This document shows, piece by piece, positions 17,863 through 26,699 of a stretch of DNA of 60,179 nucleotides. The stretch comes from DAOSEC01 sp035362935. GTDB taxonomy: Bacteria > Bacillota_I > Bacilli_A > ML615J-28 > CAG-313. The translations under genes were made by a program, and so were the position numbers. The notes beneath the pieces are model-generated. The model was not told the DNA's origin and ran no database searches. It was given only the letters and a program-made list of their open reading frames with translations. Position 1 is the stretch's first letter. Each line of letters starts with the position of its first letter. The stretch lies in contig DAOSEC010000012.1 of assembly GCA_035362935.1 (NCBI GenBank), positions 1 through 60,179 of the forward strand, read 5' to 3'.

Positions 17863-18369
17863 ATGGAAATACTTTTAACGAACAGAAAATCAATTTTAGT
17901 AGTAATAATGTTGGCAATATTTAGTTTTTTATTGATTGGATGTGCTAATACTCCAGATGAAAAGAACAAATTAAGTAATAATCCTGAGATAGGACTAGTA
18001 AAAGAAGCAATTGAATCAATTGAAAATATTGTATCAATTGAAATTGTTACTGAAGAAAATGATCCAAACGGACAGCTCGGAAAACAAGGCGGGTATACTG
18101 GCGCGTTATTTTTTAAATACGCTTTGGTTAATGATGTCGATGAAGAAAGTGCAATTGAAGCAGGAACAAATGGTGGTGGTTCAATTGAAGTATATGCGAC
18201 TGCTGAAGACGCTGAAAGAAGAAATACCTATTTAAGTAGTTTTGATGGAACAGTGTTTTCAAGCGGTTCACATGTTGTGTTTGGTACTCTTGTGATAAGA
18301 ACTTCTAACCGACTAACTGCTTCACAACAACAAACATTGGAATCAGCAATCATAAAAGCTTTACAATAG
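17863..18369 (+). CDS. small lipoprotein, unknown
   Basis: 168 aa from ATG 17863, chosen for GAGGAG 6-7 bp upstream; an upstream in-frame GTG (17818) lacks a site. A signal peptide (about 1-27) ends in the lipobox LIGC, so it should be lipid-anchored outside the membrane. The mature part has a weak internal symmetry and ends in a Gln/Ala-rich helix. It contains GQLGKQGGYTGALFFKYALV and an EAGTNGGGSIEVYATAEDAERR segment, as in small lipoproteins found beside mobile or phage regions. No partner is evident. Confidence 0.75.
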   Translation: MEILLTNRKSILVVIMLAIFSFLLIGCANTPDEKNKLSNNPEIGLVKEAIESIENIVSIEIVTEENDPNGQLGKQGGYTGALFFKYALVNDVDEESAIEAGTNGGGSIEVYATAEDAERRNTYLSSFDGTVFSSGSHVVFGTLVIRTSNRLTASQQQTLESAIIKALQ

Positions 18370-18478
18370 TAATACGTAACAACACACCTACTACCAGTTG
18401 TATAGGACCCATAAAATATTCAATGATTAAAGATGAATAGCAAATTAATAAAAAAACTCTAGAAAAGAGGCAACGTCA

Positions 18479-18703
18479 ATGTCAAAGTATAAAGTAATAT
18501 TAACTTACCATAATGGAGATGCTGATGAATGTGATACTTTATTTGATACAGTGTTGGAAGCCTAGGAATATGCTTTATATTTAGTCAGTTGTAATAGGGA
18601 AGGACAAGAAACGATGCATCAATCAAATCCAGGTGATTATGAAATAAATGATGAAGAAATTAGCTATGAGATCATTGAAATTGATGATGAGGATGAAACA
18701 TAA
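18479..18703 (+). pseudogene. small acidic protein gene with in-frame TAG
   Basis: An ATG preceded by AAGAGG opens a 74-codon frame with one TAG at 18563-18565 (codon 29), in VLEA-stop-EYALYLV. Both sides read as one continuous small acidic protein ending in an Asp/Glu-rich tail, with a GQETMHQSNPGDYE segment. The remainder of the frame is open, so a single nonsense change is the likely lesion. Confidence 0.55.
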
Positions 18704-18781
18704 TGAGAACACATTAGTTCATTCAGTATTATTTTTTTGTGAATGAAGCATTGATATTTTCGTTCTGTAACAAATGTTCAA

Positions 18782-18809
18782 GAAGAGAGAAGTGATTTCT
18801 CTCTTTTTA
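18782..18809 (+). terminator. terminator upstream of the Ycf46 operon
   Basis: AGAGAGAA (18784-18791) pairs with TTCTCTCT (18797-18804) and is followed by T5. It insulates the operon at 18895 from upstream transcription. Confidence 0.75.
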
Positions 18810-18829
18810 TATAAAAAATTAATGTAATA

Positions 18830-18863
18830 AATACTTTACAAAATATGTAAAGTATTATATAAT
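18830..18863 (+). promoter_or_regulatory. promoter with overlapping 11-bp inverted-repeat operator
   Basis: TTTACA (18835-18840), 17-bp spacer and TATAAT (18858-18863) form a strong promoter. AATACTTTACA (18830-18840) and its exact reverse complement (18846-18856) flank AAATA, so the palindrome covers -35 and most of the spacer. Such placement normally means repression. The HTH protein encoded at 23688-24071 is the obvious candidate binder (inference). Confidence 0.8.
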
Positions 18864-18894
18864 GATTGCAGATAAAGAATTTGGAGGAATTAAT

Positions 18895-20511
18895 ATGAGA
18901 AATTATGAAAAAGAATTAACGAGTCTAATTTTGGCAGGAGCAAAAGTAATTGAGATTGTATCTTACGAGTGGGAGAGAGTTCATGGGTTTGTTGACTATG
19001 TTTCGGAAGATCTAAAAAGAAGTTGGTTTATTTGGAGTAGCGTTAATGGTATTAAAAGATGGAACGTAAATAAGTTCGATGATTTTAATTCAGGATGTGT
19101 TTCCGTGAGTCAAGCTTTAGATTTTTTTGTTCAAGCTGAAGCGGATATTATTCTAGTTTTAGAAGATTTTCATCCTTATAGCGATACTGGAAATCCGATT
19201 AATGTAAGACACATAAAAGAGATGATGAGAAAGTACAACTATGGAAAAAGTGAGTATAACAAAACCTTAATTTTATCATCTCCTTATAAATTTATTCCAG
19301 AAGAATTAAACAAAGAATTACCTGTCATTGAAATTGATCTTCCAGGTGTAGAAGAGTTAAATGTAATTGCTAGAAGTGTGATGAAAGAGCTAAAGCTACC
19401 ATCTATTCAATCAGATATAACGAATAAGTTACTAGAATCTGCATTAGGGCTAACCATCATGGAAGCAAGACTTGCATTTGGTAAAGCAATTATTGAACGT
19501 AAAAAATTAACAGAAGAAGAAATTCCTTTGATAATTAATGAAAAAGAACAGATCATTAAGAAAAGTGGATTATTGGAATACTATCATCCGACTACTGATT
19601 TAAATTCCATTGGGGGATTAGAAAACCTTAAAGAGTGGATTAGAAAAAGAGGAAATGCTTATACAAAAGATGCAAAAGAGTTTGGTCTTACAACTCCAAG
19701 AGGCTTGATGTTACTAGGTGTACCTGGATGTGGAAAGTCGTTAACTGCGAAAGCAATCGCAAAGGAATGGCAATTCCCACTCCTAAGATTTGATTTAGGA
19801 AAAGTCTTTGGCGGAATTGTAGGCGAATCAGAAAAAAATATAAGATATGCGTTAGATATTGCTAAAACGATATCACCATGTATTTTATGGATTGATGAAA
19901 TTGAAAAAGGATTAAGTGGATCTCAATCTTCAAATAGAACTGATGGAGGAACCAGCGCACGTGTATTTGGGACATTCCTAACCTGGATGCAGGAAAAACT
20001 TGAGCCAGTATTTGTTGTAGCAACCGCGAACGACATTTCTCAACTTCCACATGAATTATTAAGAAAAGGTCGTTTTGATGAAATATTTTTTGTGGATTTA
20101 CCAAGTGCACAAGAACGAAAAGAAATATTCAAGATTCATTTAAATCGCAGAAATAGAGATGTAGATCTTCTTAATATTGATCTAAGCTCACTCGTTGATA
20201 AGAGCGAAGGTTTCTCAGGAGCTGAAATTGAAGAAGCGATTAACGATGCATTATTTACTGCTTTTGACAACAAGCAAAGTGATGTAACATCATTCAACAT
20301 TGAAAAATGCTTAGATGAAATATATCCATTATCTACAACAATGTCAGAAACAATAAGCGGATTAAGAAAATGGGCAGAAAAGAGAGCAAGATTAGCAAGC
20401 AAAGAAAAACCAGCAAGTGTAACAACACTCCCTGAGGATATTCCAGTATTACAACAAGAACAAACAAATCCATTTATTAAAAGGAAGATTGAGTATGAGA
20501 ACAAGGATTGA
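18895..20511 (+). CDS. Ycf46-like AAA+ ATPase
   Basis: 538 aa from ATG 18895 (GGAGGA at 18883-18888); an in-frame ATG at 18862 lies inside the -10 region and is rejected. The N-terminal half (1-240) matches the Ycf46 type, with a degenerate NTPase-like domain. The classic AAA+ domain follows: Walker A GVPGCGKS 275-282, Walker B IDE (D334, E335), sensor-1 NDIS and Arg fingers R390/R393 in RKGRFDE. The last 50 residues are a charged tail. Members of this family remodel proteins as hexamers. Here it heads a seven-gene operon and is presumably its motor. Confidence 0.88.
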   Translation: MRNYEKELTSLILAGAKVIEIVSYEWERVHGFVDYVSEDLKRSWFIWSSVNGIKRWNVNKFDDFNSGCVSVSQALDFFVQAEADIILVLEDFHPYSDTGNPINVRHIKEMMRKYNYGKSEYNKTLILSSPYKFIPEELNKELPVIEIDLPGVEELNVIARSVMKELKLPSIQSDITNKLLESALGLTIMEARLAFGKAIIERKKLTEEEIPLIINEKEQIIKKSGLLEYYHPTTDLNSIGGLENLKEWIRKRGNAYTKDAKEFGLTTPRGLMLLGVPGCGKSLTAKAIAKEWQFPLLRFDLGKVFGGIVGESEKNIRYALDIAKTISPCILWIDEIEKGLSGSQSSNRTDGGTSARVFGTFLTWMQEKLEPVFVVATANDISQLPHELLRKGRFDEIFFVDLPSAQERKEIFKIHLNRRNRDVDLLNIDLSSLVDKSEGFSGAEIEEAINDALFTAFDNKQSDVTSFNIEKCLDEIYPLSTTMSETISGLRKWAEKRARLASKEKPASVTTLPEDIPVLQQEQTNPFIKRKIEYENKD

Positions 20512-22099
20512 ATCAAAGACAATTGTTAAGTTTGTTGAAAAAGAATTAAAACAAGAACAACTATGGTCAAAAAATGTATATGATTGTAGTATGGAAAAGA
20601 ACAATTCTCATATTAATAAAATATTAGAAGCAGTGAAACGAGCTAAATCAATAACACTTGAATTAGCCAGTGATGATTTACCCGACGAAGTATTTGATGC
20701 ATTAAAGTGGTTAAATTATTATCAATTTTATGCTCACATCATTGTTGCAAGTAGTGAACTTTTTAATAAGTATAAAGTTTGTAGTAACAACACTGTAATC
20801 AACATAGGTGTTCAAGATAGTATCATAATAATTAGATTGGATAACCGTGAATTGGTATATCGGTTTGGCAAAGATATCAAAAAATGTGAAATGGTGTCAT
20901 CTAACTCAAAAAATACAATCACCGCAGAGGGTCATCTTATAGACTTTACCAAGGACGTTCTAATTTTGAAAGCCAAAGATGATATTGACTTGATAAAAAC
21001 CGATTCAAAGAAAGTAAAGACATCTCAACTAATCCATGTTAGCGATGTATCAAATCAGTTACATGATTTAGCGAAAGGGCTTTATATATTTGAAGGTGAT
21101 AAAGTAAAGCAGCAATATATTATTCAAAACAATCAAATATATGATCTAATGCAAAGCAAAAATAGGTTAATCATTTCAGAAATTATAAACAGCACCGGGA
21201 AATTAACGCTATATCAAAATATGATTAGTAAGGAAGAAAAATACGTTTATTTTAATAAATCATTTGAACCCTTAGAGTTAACCCATACAAGAGTTATTCA
21301 CATCAAAGAACAAAAAACAACGTTTAATGAGTTTGTATCTGAACAAACATCAAGTGATTTAAACGATATAGTAGCAAGTTATCCTCAAAATAATAGGTTC
21401 GAATTCCATATAAAAATAATCCCACCCTATATAGATAATCAAGCTGATCTAATAGAATTAGAAGAGTATCAAGAACCACAAGACATTATAATGAACCTAA
21501 AGAATATAACAAATAATATGGATAAATTGAAGCATAACACCAATATTCAGCAGATGAAAACAGGTATTGATAAGATGGTTCAATACATCAATAATGCAGT
21601 TGATTTTTCTTCACTTGTTTATGGCTTGGGCAAATGTATGGAAAATATTAAAACATTGTCAAATTATAAAGCAAAATTAAAACAACAATTTCATGATGAT
21701 TTTGTGAACTGTATGACAGAATCTAACTCCAATCGTATTGATACAACCTACCTTAATCTTAGGATTAACCAATTATTTGATCAATTAGATACGATAAGCA
21801 CACCAGAAAAAAACAATGAACCTAGTTCGCTATCTAGAGTTGTAGATGTGGGTGATTCAGAGTTAAAGTTCAAAGAACTAAAATCTAGTTTGACATTTTT
21901 TGCGAAACAATGTATTCACTTAGTTGAACAAATCATTATGGCAAGTAGCAAACTAAAAGATATTCAGTTACCTATAGTAGGAAAACTTTACGACTGTAAT
22001 GGAGAAAAAATACTATCTATTCAGTATGAAGATGAAATCATTAACGCACTAAAAGAAGCAAAGAAATATAATGCCAATCTAAAAGTTTTAAAGGAGTGA
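20495..22099 (+). CDS. orphan 534-aa operon protein
   Basis: No family is recognised. ATG 20495 is preferred because AAGGAAG (20481-20487) lies 7 bp upstream; it overlaps the ATPase gene by 17 bp. The protein is soluble, with a mixed alpha/beta N-terminal half (1-330). A helical region (about 345-420) contains a likely coiled coil in NLKNITNNMDKLKHNTN, and further helices run to the C-terminus. No catalytic motif stands out. Position and coupling make it a probable substrate adaptor or client of the Ycf46-like ATPase. It is the most informative unknown of the operon. Confidence 0.8.
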   Translation: MRTRIESKTIVKFVEKELKQEQLWSKNVYDCSMEKNNSHINKILEAVKRAKSITLELASDDLPDEVFDALKWLNYYQFYAHIIVASSELFNKYKVCSNNTVINIGVQDSIIIIRLDNRELVYRFGKDIKKCEMVSSNSKNTITAEGHLIDFTKDVLILKAKDDIDLIKTDSKKVKTSQLIHVSDVSNQLHDLAKGLYIFEGDKVKQQYIIQNNQIYDLMQSKNRLIISEIINSTGKLTLYQNMISKEEKYVYFNKSFEPLELTHTRVIHIKEQKTTFNEFVSEQTSSDLNDIVASYPQNNRFEFHIKIIPPYIDNQADLIELEEYQEPQDIIMNLKNITNNMDKLKHNTNIQQMKTGIDKMVQYINNAVDFSSLVYGLGKCMENIKTLSNYKAKLKQQFHDDFVNCMTESNSNRIDTTYLNLRINQLFDQLDTISTPEKNNEPSSLSRVVDVGDSELKFKELKSSLTFFAKQCIHLVEQIIMASSKLKDIQLPIVGKLYDCNGEKILSIQYEDEIINALKEAKKYNANLKVLKE

Positions 22100-22104
22100 T
22101 TAAA

Positions 22105-22890
22105 ATGAGTACAAGACGTCAATATGTTATAGAGACAGTGCAAGTTATCGAGGTGACTTCAATAACCAAACAAGAGATTGAAGAAATTAAAAGTAACTTA
22201 ATTGATATGATTGTTGAGGCATTCAAACGACTTTCATCACATTTAACAGCGTGCCGAATCAGTTATGTTGATAATGTATTAGTATTACACGACGAGCTAG
22301 GTGTTGTTCCAGAACTAGAACAGATTTTAGAATCTTATGGAATGAGGTATACCAAGCTAAATGATAACACATTTATAAAAGGTCATACATACCTTGCAAC
22401 AAATGATCTTTTATCATTTTATGAAATGATAAAGGGAGATTTTACACAAGTTAATAAAACGCTAGATAACCTTTTTGGAGTTGATCACGAGCTTGCTAAA
22501 AAACTAATAAACTCACAAGACATAAATAAACTAAAACTTAAAAATCCATACCAACAACTAGACTCAAACCCACTATTTCATGACATTTTAGAGGCAGCGA
22601 TAAAGAATGAAAGATTAAAGATTGACCAAGTGAATCAAAAGAGAATTACTACATATGATGGAAGAGTCATCAATGAAGAGGTGGTTTCATCACAATCTAA
22701 TTATGATCAATATCAAATGCTACAGAATGAGTTTAACGAAAAACTAATGAAAATTAATATATCACATAAAAAGAACATTGTCGAGGGGACAACAAAAAGT
22801 TTAGAAATTAGAGCTAAAAAGATGGGATATCATGTATCAAGAACTACTAATAACGATCAAGTACAGTTAATACTTGTAAGGGAGAGATAA
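22105..22890 (+). CDS. DUF1257/Ycf35-like protein
   Basis: 261 aa from ATG 22105 (AAGGAG at 22091-22096, 8 bp upstream); a GTG at 22096 overlaps that site. The last 45 residues (AKKMGYHVSRTT...QLILVRER) resemble the C-terminus of Ycf35/DUF1257 proteins, which are often encoded with Ycf46-type ATPases and DUF2997. The N-terminal two thirds are divergent, with a small alpha/beta start and a helical, Asn/Lys-rich centre. The assignment relies on this short match plus context. It probably forms a complex with the neighbouring proteins. Confidence 0.6.
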   Translation: MSTRRQYVIETVQVIEVTSITKQEIEEIKSNLIDMIVEAFKRLSSHLTACRISYVDNVLVLHDELGVVPELEQILESYGMRYTKLNDNTFIKGHTYLATNDLLSFYEMIKGDFTQVNKTLDNLFGVDHELAKKLINSQDINKLKLKNPYQQLDSNPLFHDILEAAIKNERLKIDQVNQKRITTYDGRVINEEVVSSQSNYDQYQMLQNEFNEKLMKINISHKKNIVEGTTKSLEIRAKKMGYHVSRTTNNDQVQLILVRER

Positions 22891-23093
22891 TGATGAAAAA
22901 ACCATATATTACAATAAACATTGATTCAGATGGAAAAATAGATGCTGAGACATTTGAAATGGAAGGCATTGAATGCCTTGATGAATTAAATCGTTTGATG
23001 AAAGATATTGCATCAATCAATGATGAGATGAAAAAACCAGAGTATTATAAGTCTAAAATAGAACACAAGACAAAAGTGGTGATTAGAAAATGA
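22890..23093 (+). CDS. DUF2997-like small protein
   Basis: 67 aa. Features typical of DUF2997 are visible: an N-terminal strand ITINIDSDGKIDAETFEMEG, then EC-L-ELN (Cys in the G-x-x-C-L position) and a C-terminal KPEYYKSK-type segment. It starts within the stop codon of the previous gene (ATG 22890 or 22893, after AAGGGAGAG) and ends in an ATGA overlap with the radical SAM gene. It is a tightly coupled small subunit. DUF2997 members commonly accompany Ycf46-type AAA proteins. Confidence 0.65.
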   Translation: MMKKPYITINIDSDGKIDAETFEMEGIECLDELNRLMKDIASINDEMKKPEYYKSKIEHKTKVVIRK

Positions 23094-23704
23094 TAAATCT
23101 TCATGCTTTGACGATAGAAGATAATGCGAATCTGTATGGACCCGGTAGACGTGTCGTTATCTGGACACAAGGGTGTAGTATAAGATGTCCTGGTTGTACA
23201 AATGAGCATCTATGGACCACCAAAGGAGCTATAGAATATGAATATAAAGAGATTTTAGATTTTATTACTAATCAACAAAACATAGAAGGCATTACATTGC
23301 ATGGTGGGGAACCAACAGACCAAATTGAAGTACTTTTACCACTTTTATATCAAGTGAGAAAACTAGAATTATCTATTATATTATTTACAGGGAAAGAAAT
23401 CGAGAGCTTTAAATCAGTTAAACAAAAAGAATTCATTGGCTTGTGCGACATTGTTAAGTGTGGACCATTTGATGCAAGAAAGCTTAATCGCTACTTACAC
23501 TTTAGAGGATCAACAAACCAAAGAATTATCCATATAAGTGATAGATATCGTCATTTAACATTTAATGATGGACAAAATACCGTTTTACTAGATATAGATA
23601 AAAATGGTATAATAGTAAGTAAGGGGTTCTCTGACGAACAAATGAGTCAACTCATAAATGATTATGGGGAATTAGTGGTGAGCGAACATGACAGTAAGAG
23701 ATAA
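23090..23704 (+). CDS. radical SAM protein (NrdG/QueE-like size)
   Basis: 204 aa. The [4Fe-4S] motif CxxxCxxC is at C29, C33 and C36 (CSIRCPGC), preceded by a WTQGC context as in NrdG-type activases. The SAM-binding GGE motif is at 72-74 (HGGEPTD). The size is that of a minimal activating enzyme without an auxiliary cluster. Such enzymes generate a 5'-deoxyadenosyl radical to activate or modify a partner. No glycyl-radical enzyme is nearby, so the substrate is probably an operon protein or a nucleotide (inference). It overlaps its neighbours by 4 and 17 bp. Confidence 0.88.
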   Translation: MINLHALTIEDNANLYGPGRRVVIWTQGCSIRCPGCTNEHLWTTKGAIEYEYKEILDFITNQQNIEGITLHGGEPTDQIEVLLPLLYQVRKLELSIILFTGKEIESFKSVKQKEFIGLCDIVKCGPFDARKLNRYLHFRGSTNQRIIHISDRYRHLTFNDGQNTVLLDIDKNGIIVSKGFSDEQMSQLINDYGELVVSEHDSKR

Positions 23705-24071
23705 ATTAAGAGAAATTAACGTGCGATTGGTCGAGTTAGCAAACTATCTAAAGGTTAGCAGACCAACCATTTATAAACATCTTGAAAATTATGAAGAAAA
23801 AGATTTTTCAAAAATAGATAAAATAACGTTTGATTTGTTTTCTTATATTGATAATGAGGAAAACCTATCCAAACCAGCACTAATGAACTACTTGATTCAA
23901 AATATTATTTCCACTAAGGAACTTGTAAAAGATACTAGGTTATCTTCAGTGATGGAGGAGATTCGAAAGCTCCATCAATCACCAAACGCGAAAGATCAAG
24001 AAAAGTTTAGGTTAATTGAGTCAATTTTGATTGACTCCAAAAATAAATCAGGAAATAAAAAGGAGATTTAA
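23688..24071 (+). CDS. small HTH protein, candidate operon regulator
   Basis: 127 aa with an N-terminal helix-turn-helix at about residues 9-30 (VRLVELANYLKVSRPTIYKHL), followed by a helical region. The start overlaps the radical SAM gene by 17 bp. It ends 1 bp before the next start and encodes no membrane or catalytic motif. Its presence inside the operon and the long palindrome on the operon promoter (18830-18856) make autorepression the simplest model. The HTH call is sound; the target is inference. Confidence 0.75.
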   Translation: MTVRDKLREINVRLVELANYLKVSRPTIYKHLENYEEKDFSKIDKITFDLFSYIDNEENLSKPALMNYLIQNIISTKELVKDTRLSSVMEEIRKLHQSPNAKDQEKFRLIESILIDSKNKSGNKKEI

Positions 24072-24072
24072 A

Positions 24073-26568
24073 ATGGCACAACGGTACTTGAGCATTAAAG
24101 ATTATCGCAACGTAGGTATTACAAAAGAGCAATCGATTCTTTTAAACACTAGTATTAAGGAAGGAGAGATGGGAAATTTAGTTGTTGTTGTTGGTCCTAA
24201 CAACAGTGGAAAGAGCAATTGTTTGGATGCTCTAATGTGCATTGGTGATCACGCAAAACTAACCAAGGGCGACATACCAGATTTTGAAAATCAAAAGAAG
24301 ACCCCTGAAATTTCACTAAGCATCAAAGATGACACAATATCAACTGGCCAATTTGTAAAATTAACTGACAAAGGTCTTGAAGCAGAACTATACTATGAAG
24401 AAAAAGGGAAAGATAGAAAAACAAAAAGTGAAACGAACTTATACCCATCGAAAGAAGCACAACAATTTTTTATTAATTTACTAGCAAATATGCCTATGAA
24501 AGAGATTAATAAACCAACATTGACACAACATGATAAAGAATTTGGAATGATTGTTTTAAGAACAATAAGTAATCATTGGGGAACACATGTGCACAACACG
24601 TTTGATGGAGGGTTAAACACACTTATTCAAAGAAATGATATTGAGTCTATAATGAATCGTAGAGATAAAATATTTCCAAAAGTATTTAATTACCTTGAGA
24701 AAAATTGGGGTAGTGAGTGGCATAGAAATGTGGGACACCCAACTAATCAATTAGATAATGAAAAAGTAGCAGAACATAAGAGAAGATTATGCAATAAATA
24801 TATAATAAGAGATATTAGTTTATCAAAACCTAGTGTCAAACTGATTAGCGAAATACAAGCAAAATTTAATAACGATACAGTTAAAATTGAGTATAGCGAC
24901 AAACAAAAAAAATTTGCAATAGATTTATTAAATAAATTATCAAATGCAATCCAAAACTATAACTCTAGTAAAAGTGCTGAGACAAAGGACACATCTGTTA
25001 GCGATGAAACTATGTATATATATGAAACCTATACTAACCAACAAAAGATACCAGACATGAACATATATTTTGCTTTAGTAGAAGCTACAAATATTATAGT
25101 AAATTTGGAGGGACCAAAATTTATAGAATCAGTCCTTCAATCAAATATTGAAGCATTTAATATTCAACTAAGAGAGTTCGATATGACGGCTGTTTCTCAC
25201 GGTGGCAGTAATTTATTAATTGATATTGACTATAAAAAATATCAAAAAGAGATTAGAGAAATTTTAACATATGCACAAGATCGATTTGGAAAAGACTATC
25301 AACGTAAGATAATGGACACTGGAATAAGCACGGAAGAATTATCAAACTATTCAAAACAATTAACAACCCAAAATGAAACAATAACGTCACCTGAAATTAT
25401 AGAATTTCAAAAAACAAATAACATAGCCCTACAACCAACCATTATCAGATTTGTTGAAACCGAGATTAATAGAAAATCACTCACTGAAACCCCATCAAAT
25501 CTTAAGTCATCTCATTTTTTTAGTGTGCTGTTTAAGGCAATTAATTATGATCAAAATGAGTTAACAACCTTGTATGCTGATATAAAGTCTGGGACTAAGG
25601 TTTTAGCTAATCTAAGAATCACAGAGAACACAATCAATAAGAAGTTAGAGAAAGTTTCCGAACAATTTAACAGACTATTTTTTCAATCCCACGAAAAGTA
25701 TTGTTTTAGACTAATGCTAGAATCAGAAAGGATAGAATTTTCTATATATATTGGTGAAATCCCATTGAACTTGGACAAGCAATCAACAGGATTTAGATGG
25801 TTCTTTAATTTCTATTTTACTGTAATTGCACAAAAAGGATTAAAACGTGGCGACATTGTTATTATGGATGAACCCGCTACAAATCTACACGTTAGTGGAA
25901 TCCAAGAATTGCGTTCATTCATTAAAGACTATGCTAAGAAAAGTGAGATTACTTTTGTTATCAGTACCCATTCTCCGTTCTTCATCGATATGGATCACAT
26001 TGAAGAAATAAGGGTAGTAAGTAGAAAAGATGGAGAAGCAGTAGTCAATAACAAGTTTCAAGTCATTGAAGATGATGACACCGACGCATTAAGACCGATA
26101 AAAGATGCACTCACAGTCGGAAGACATGTTTTGATTGACACAACGAAAAAGACAATATTTGTGGAAGGTATAACAGATTATTGCTATTTAACCGCATTCA
26201 AGAAACATATAGATGAAGCAAAAGGATTCTACTTTTTACCAATACAAGGCCTTAAAAAAGAAGGCATTATTGAGAAAATACTTAAGATTGATCGAAATCC
26301 AACCATCTTAGTTGATTCCGATCATTATGGAAACGGACTAAAGAAAATAGCAGAAAATCCAAAGTATAAAGATGTTGTTGAAGTAATTAAACTGGATGAA
26401 ATTGATAAAGCTTTTACAGATATAGAAAGCTTATTTGTTCCAAAGGACTGTCCTGAGCGAAAATCATTCAATCACGCGGTCGCGTTTAAAAACAAATGTA
26501 ATGTTGAATCAGTGGATAAAATTACATTTAATAATTTCAAAAAAGTATTTGAAAATATATGTTCGTAA
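24073..26568 (+). CDS. OLD-family ATPase with TOPRIM nuclease domain
   Basis: 831 aa from ATG 24073 (AGGAGA at 24061-24066). The N-terminal ABC-type ATPase has Walker A GPNNSGKS 41-48, a long helical insertion (about 130-500), the signature-like STGFRW near 580, Walker B D599-E600 and switch His H633. The C-terminal TOPRIM domain has E698 in VEGxTDY and D748/D750 in LVDSD, the metal-binding set. This is the class 1 OLD layout shared with GajA of Gabija, but no GajB-like helicase follows. It is likely a DNA nuclease effector controlled by ATP and by the upstream proteins. It is the last gene before the terminator. Confidence 0.88.
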   Translation: MAQRYLSIKDYRNVGITKEQSILLNTSIKEGEMGNLVVVVGPNNSGKSNCLDALMCIGDHAKLTKGDIPDFENQKKTPEISLSIKDDTISTGQFVKLTDKGLEAELYYEEKGKDRKTKSETNLYPSKEAQQFFINLLANMPMKEINKPTLTQHDKEFGMIVLRTISNHWGTHVHNTFDGGLNTLIQRNDIESIMNRRDKIFPKVFNYLEKNWGSEWHRNVGHPTNQLDNEKVAEHKRRLCNKYIIRDISLSKPSVKLISEIQAKFNNDTVKIEYSDKQKKFAIDLLNKLSNAIQNYNSSKSAETKDTSVSDETMYIYETYTNQQKIPDMNIYFALVEATNIIVNLEGPKFIESVLQSNIEAFNIQLREFDMTAVSHGGSNLLIDIDYKKYQKEIREILTYAQDRFGKDYQRKIMDTGISTEELSNYSKQLTTQNETITSPEIIEFQKTNNIALQPTIIRFVETEINRKSLTETPSNLKSSHFFSVLFKAINYDQNELTTLYADIKSGTKVLANLRITENTINKKLEKVSEQFNRLFFQSHEKYCFRLMLESERIEFSIYIGEIPLNLDKQSTGFRWFFNFYFTVIAQKGLKRGDIVIMDEPATNLHVSGIQELRSFIKDYAKKSEITFVISTHSPFFIDMDHIEEIRVVSRKDGEAVVNNKFQVIEDDDTDALRPIKDALTVGRHVLIDTTKKTIFVEGITDYCYLTAFKKHIDEAKGFYFLPIQGLKKEGIIEKILKIDRNPTILVDSDHYGNGLKKIAENPKYKDVVEVIKLDEIDKAFTDIESLFVPKDCPERKSFNHAVAFKNKCNVESVDKITFNNFKKVFENICS

Positions 26569-26590
26569 CATTCGATTAGTTTAAAATTAT

Positions 26591-26625
26591 ATAAGCAGTA
26601 TTTGTTAAATCAAATACTGCTTTTA
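26591..26625 (+). terminator. terminator of the Ycf46-OLD operon
   Basis: A perfect 12-bp stem, AAGCAGTATTTG (26593-26604) with its complement at 26611-26622, a 6-nt loop and a T run. Confidence 0.85.
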
Positions 26626-26656
26626 AATTGATTAGTAAATTAATAATGATATTTGA

Positions 26657-26695
26657 GTTTGATATAACAATCTTGTAGGTTTGATATAACAATCT
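26657..26695. repeat. two 17-bp direct repeats with 22-bp period
   Basis: GTTTGATATAACAATCT occurs exactly at 26657-26673 and 26679-26695. A two-helical-turn period placed just upstream of a promoter is typical of paired activator sites. Confidence 0.75.
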
Positions 26696-26699
26696 ATCG

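Larger units (their letters stand above)
18370..18829. other. gap with a decayed small gene and a terminator
   Basis: Apart from the interrupted small gene (18479-18703) and the terminator at 18782-18809, nothing else is recognised before the operator/promoter at 18830. Confidence 0.5.

Noticed and set aside
24073..26568. Gabija system
   Set aside because: The OLD/TOPRIM protein is GajA-like in layout, but no UvrD-type GajB helicase follows; a terminator does.
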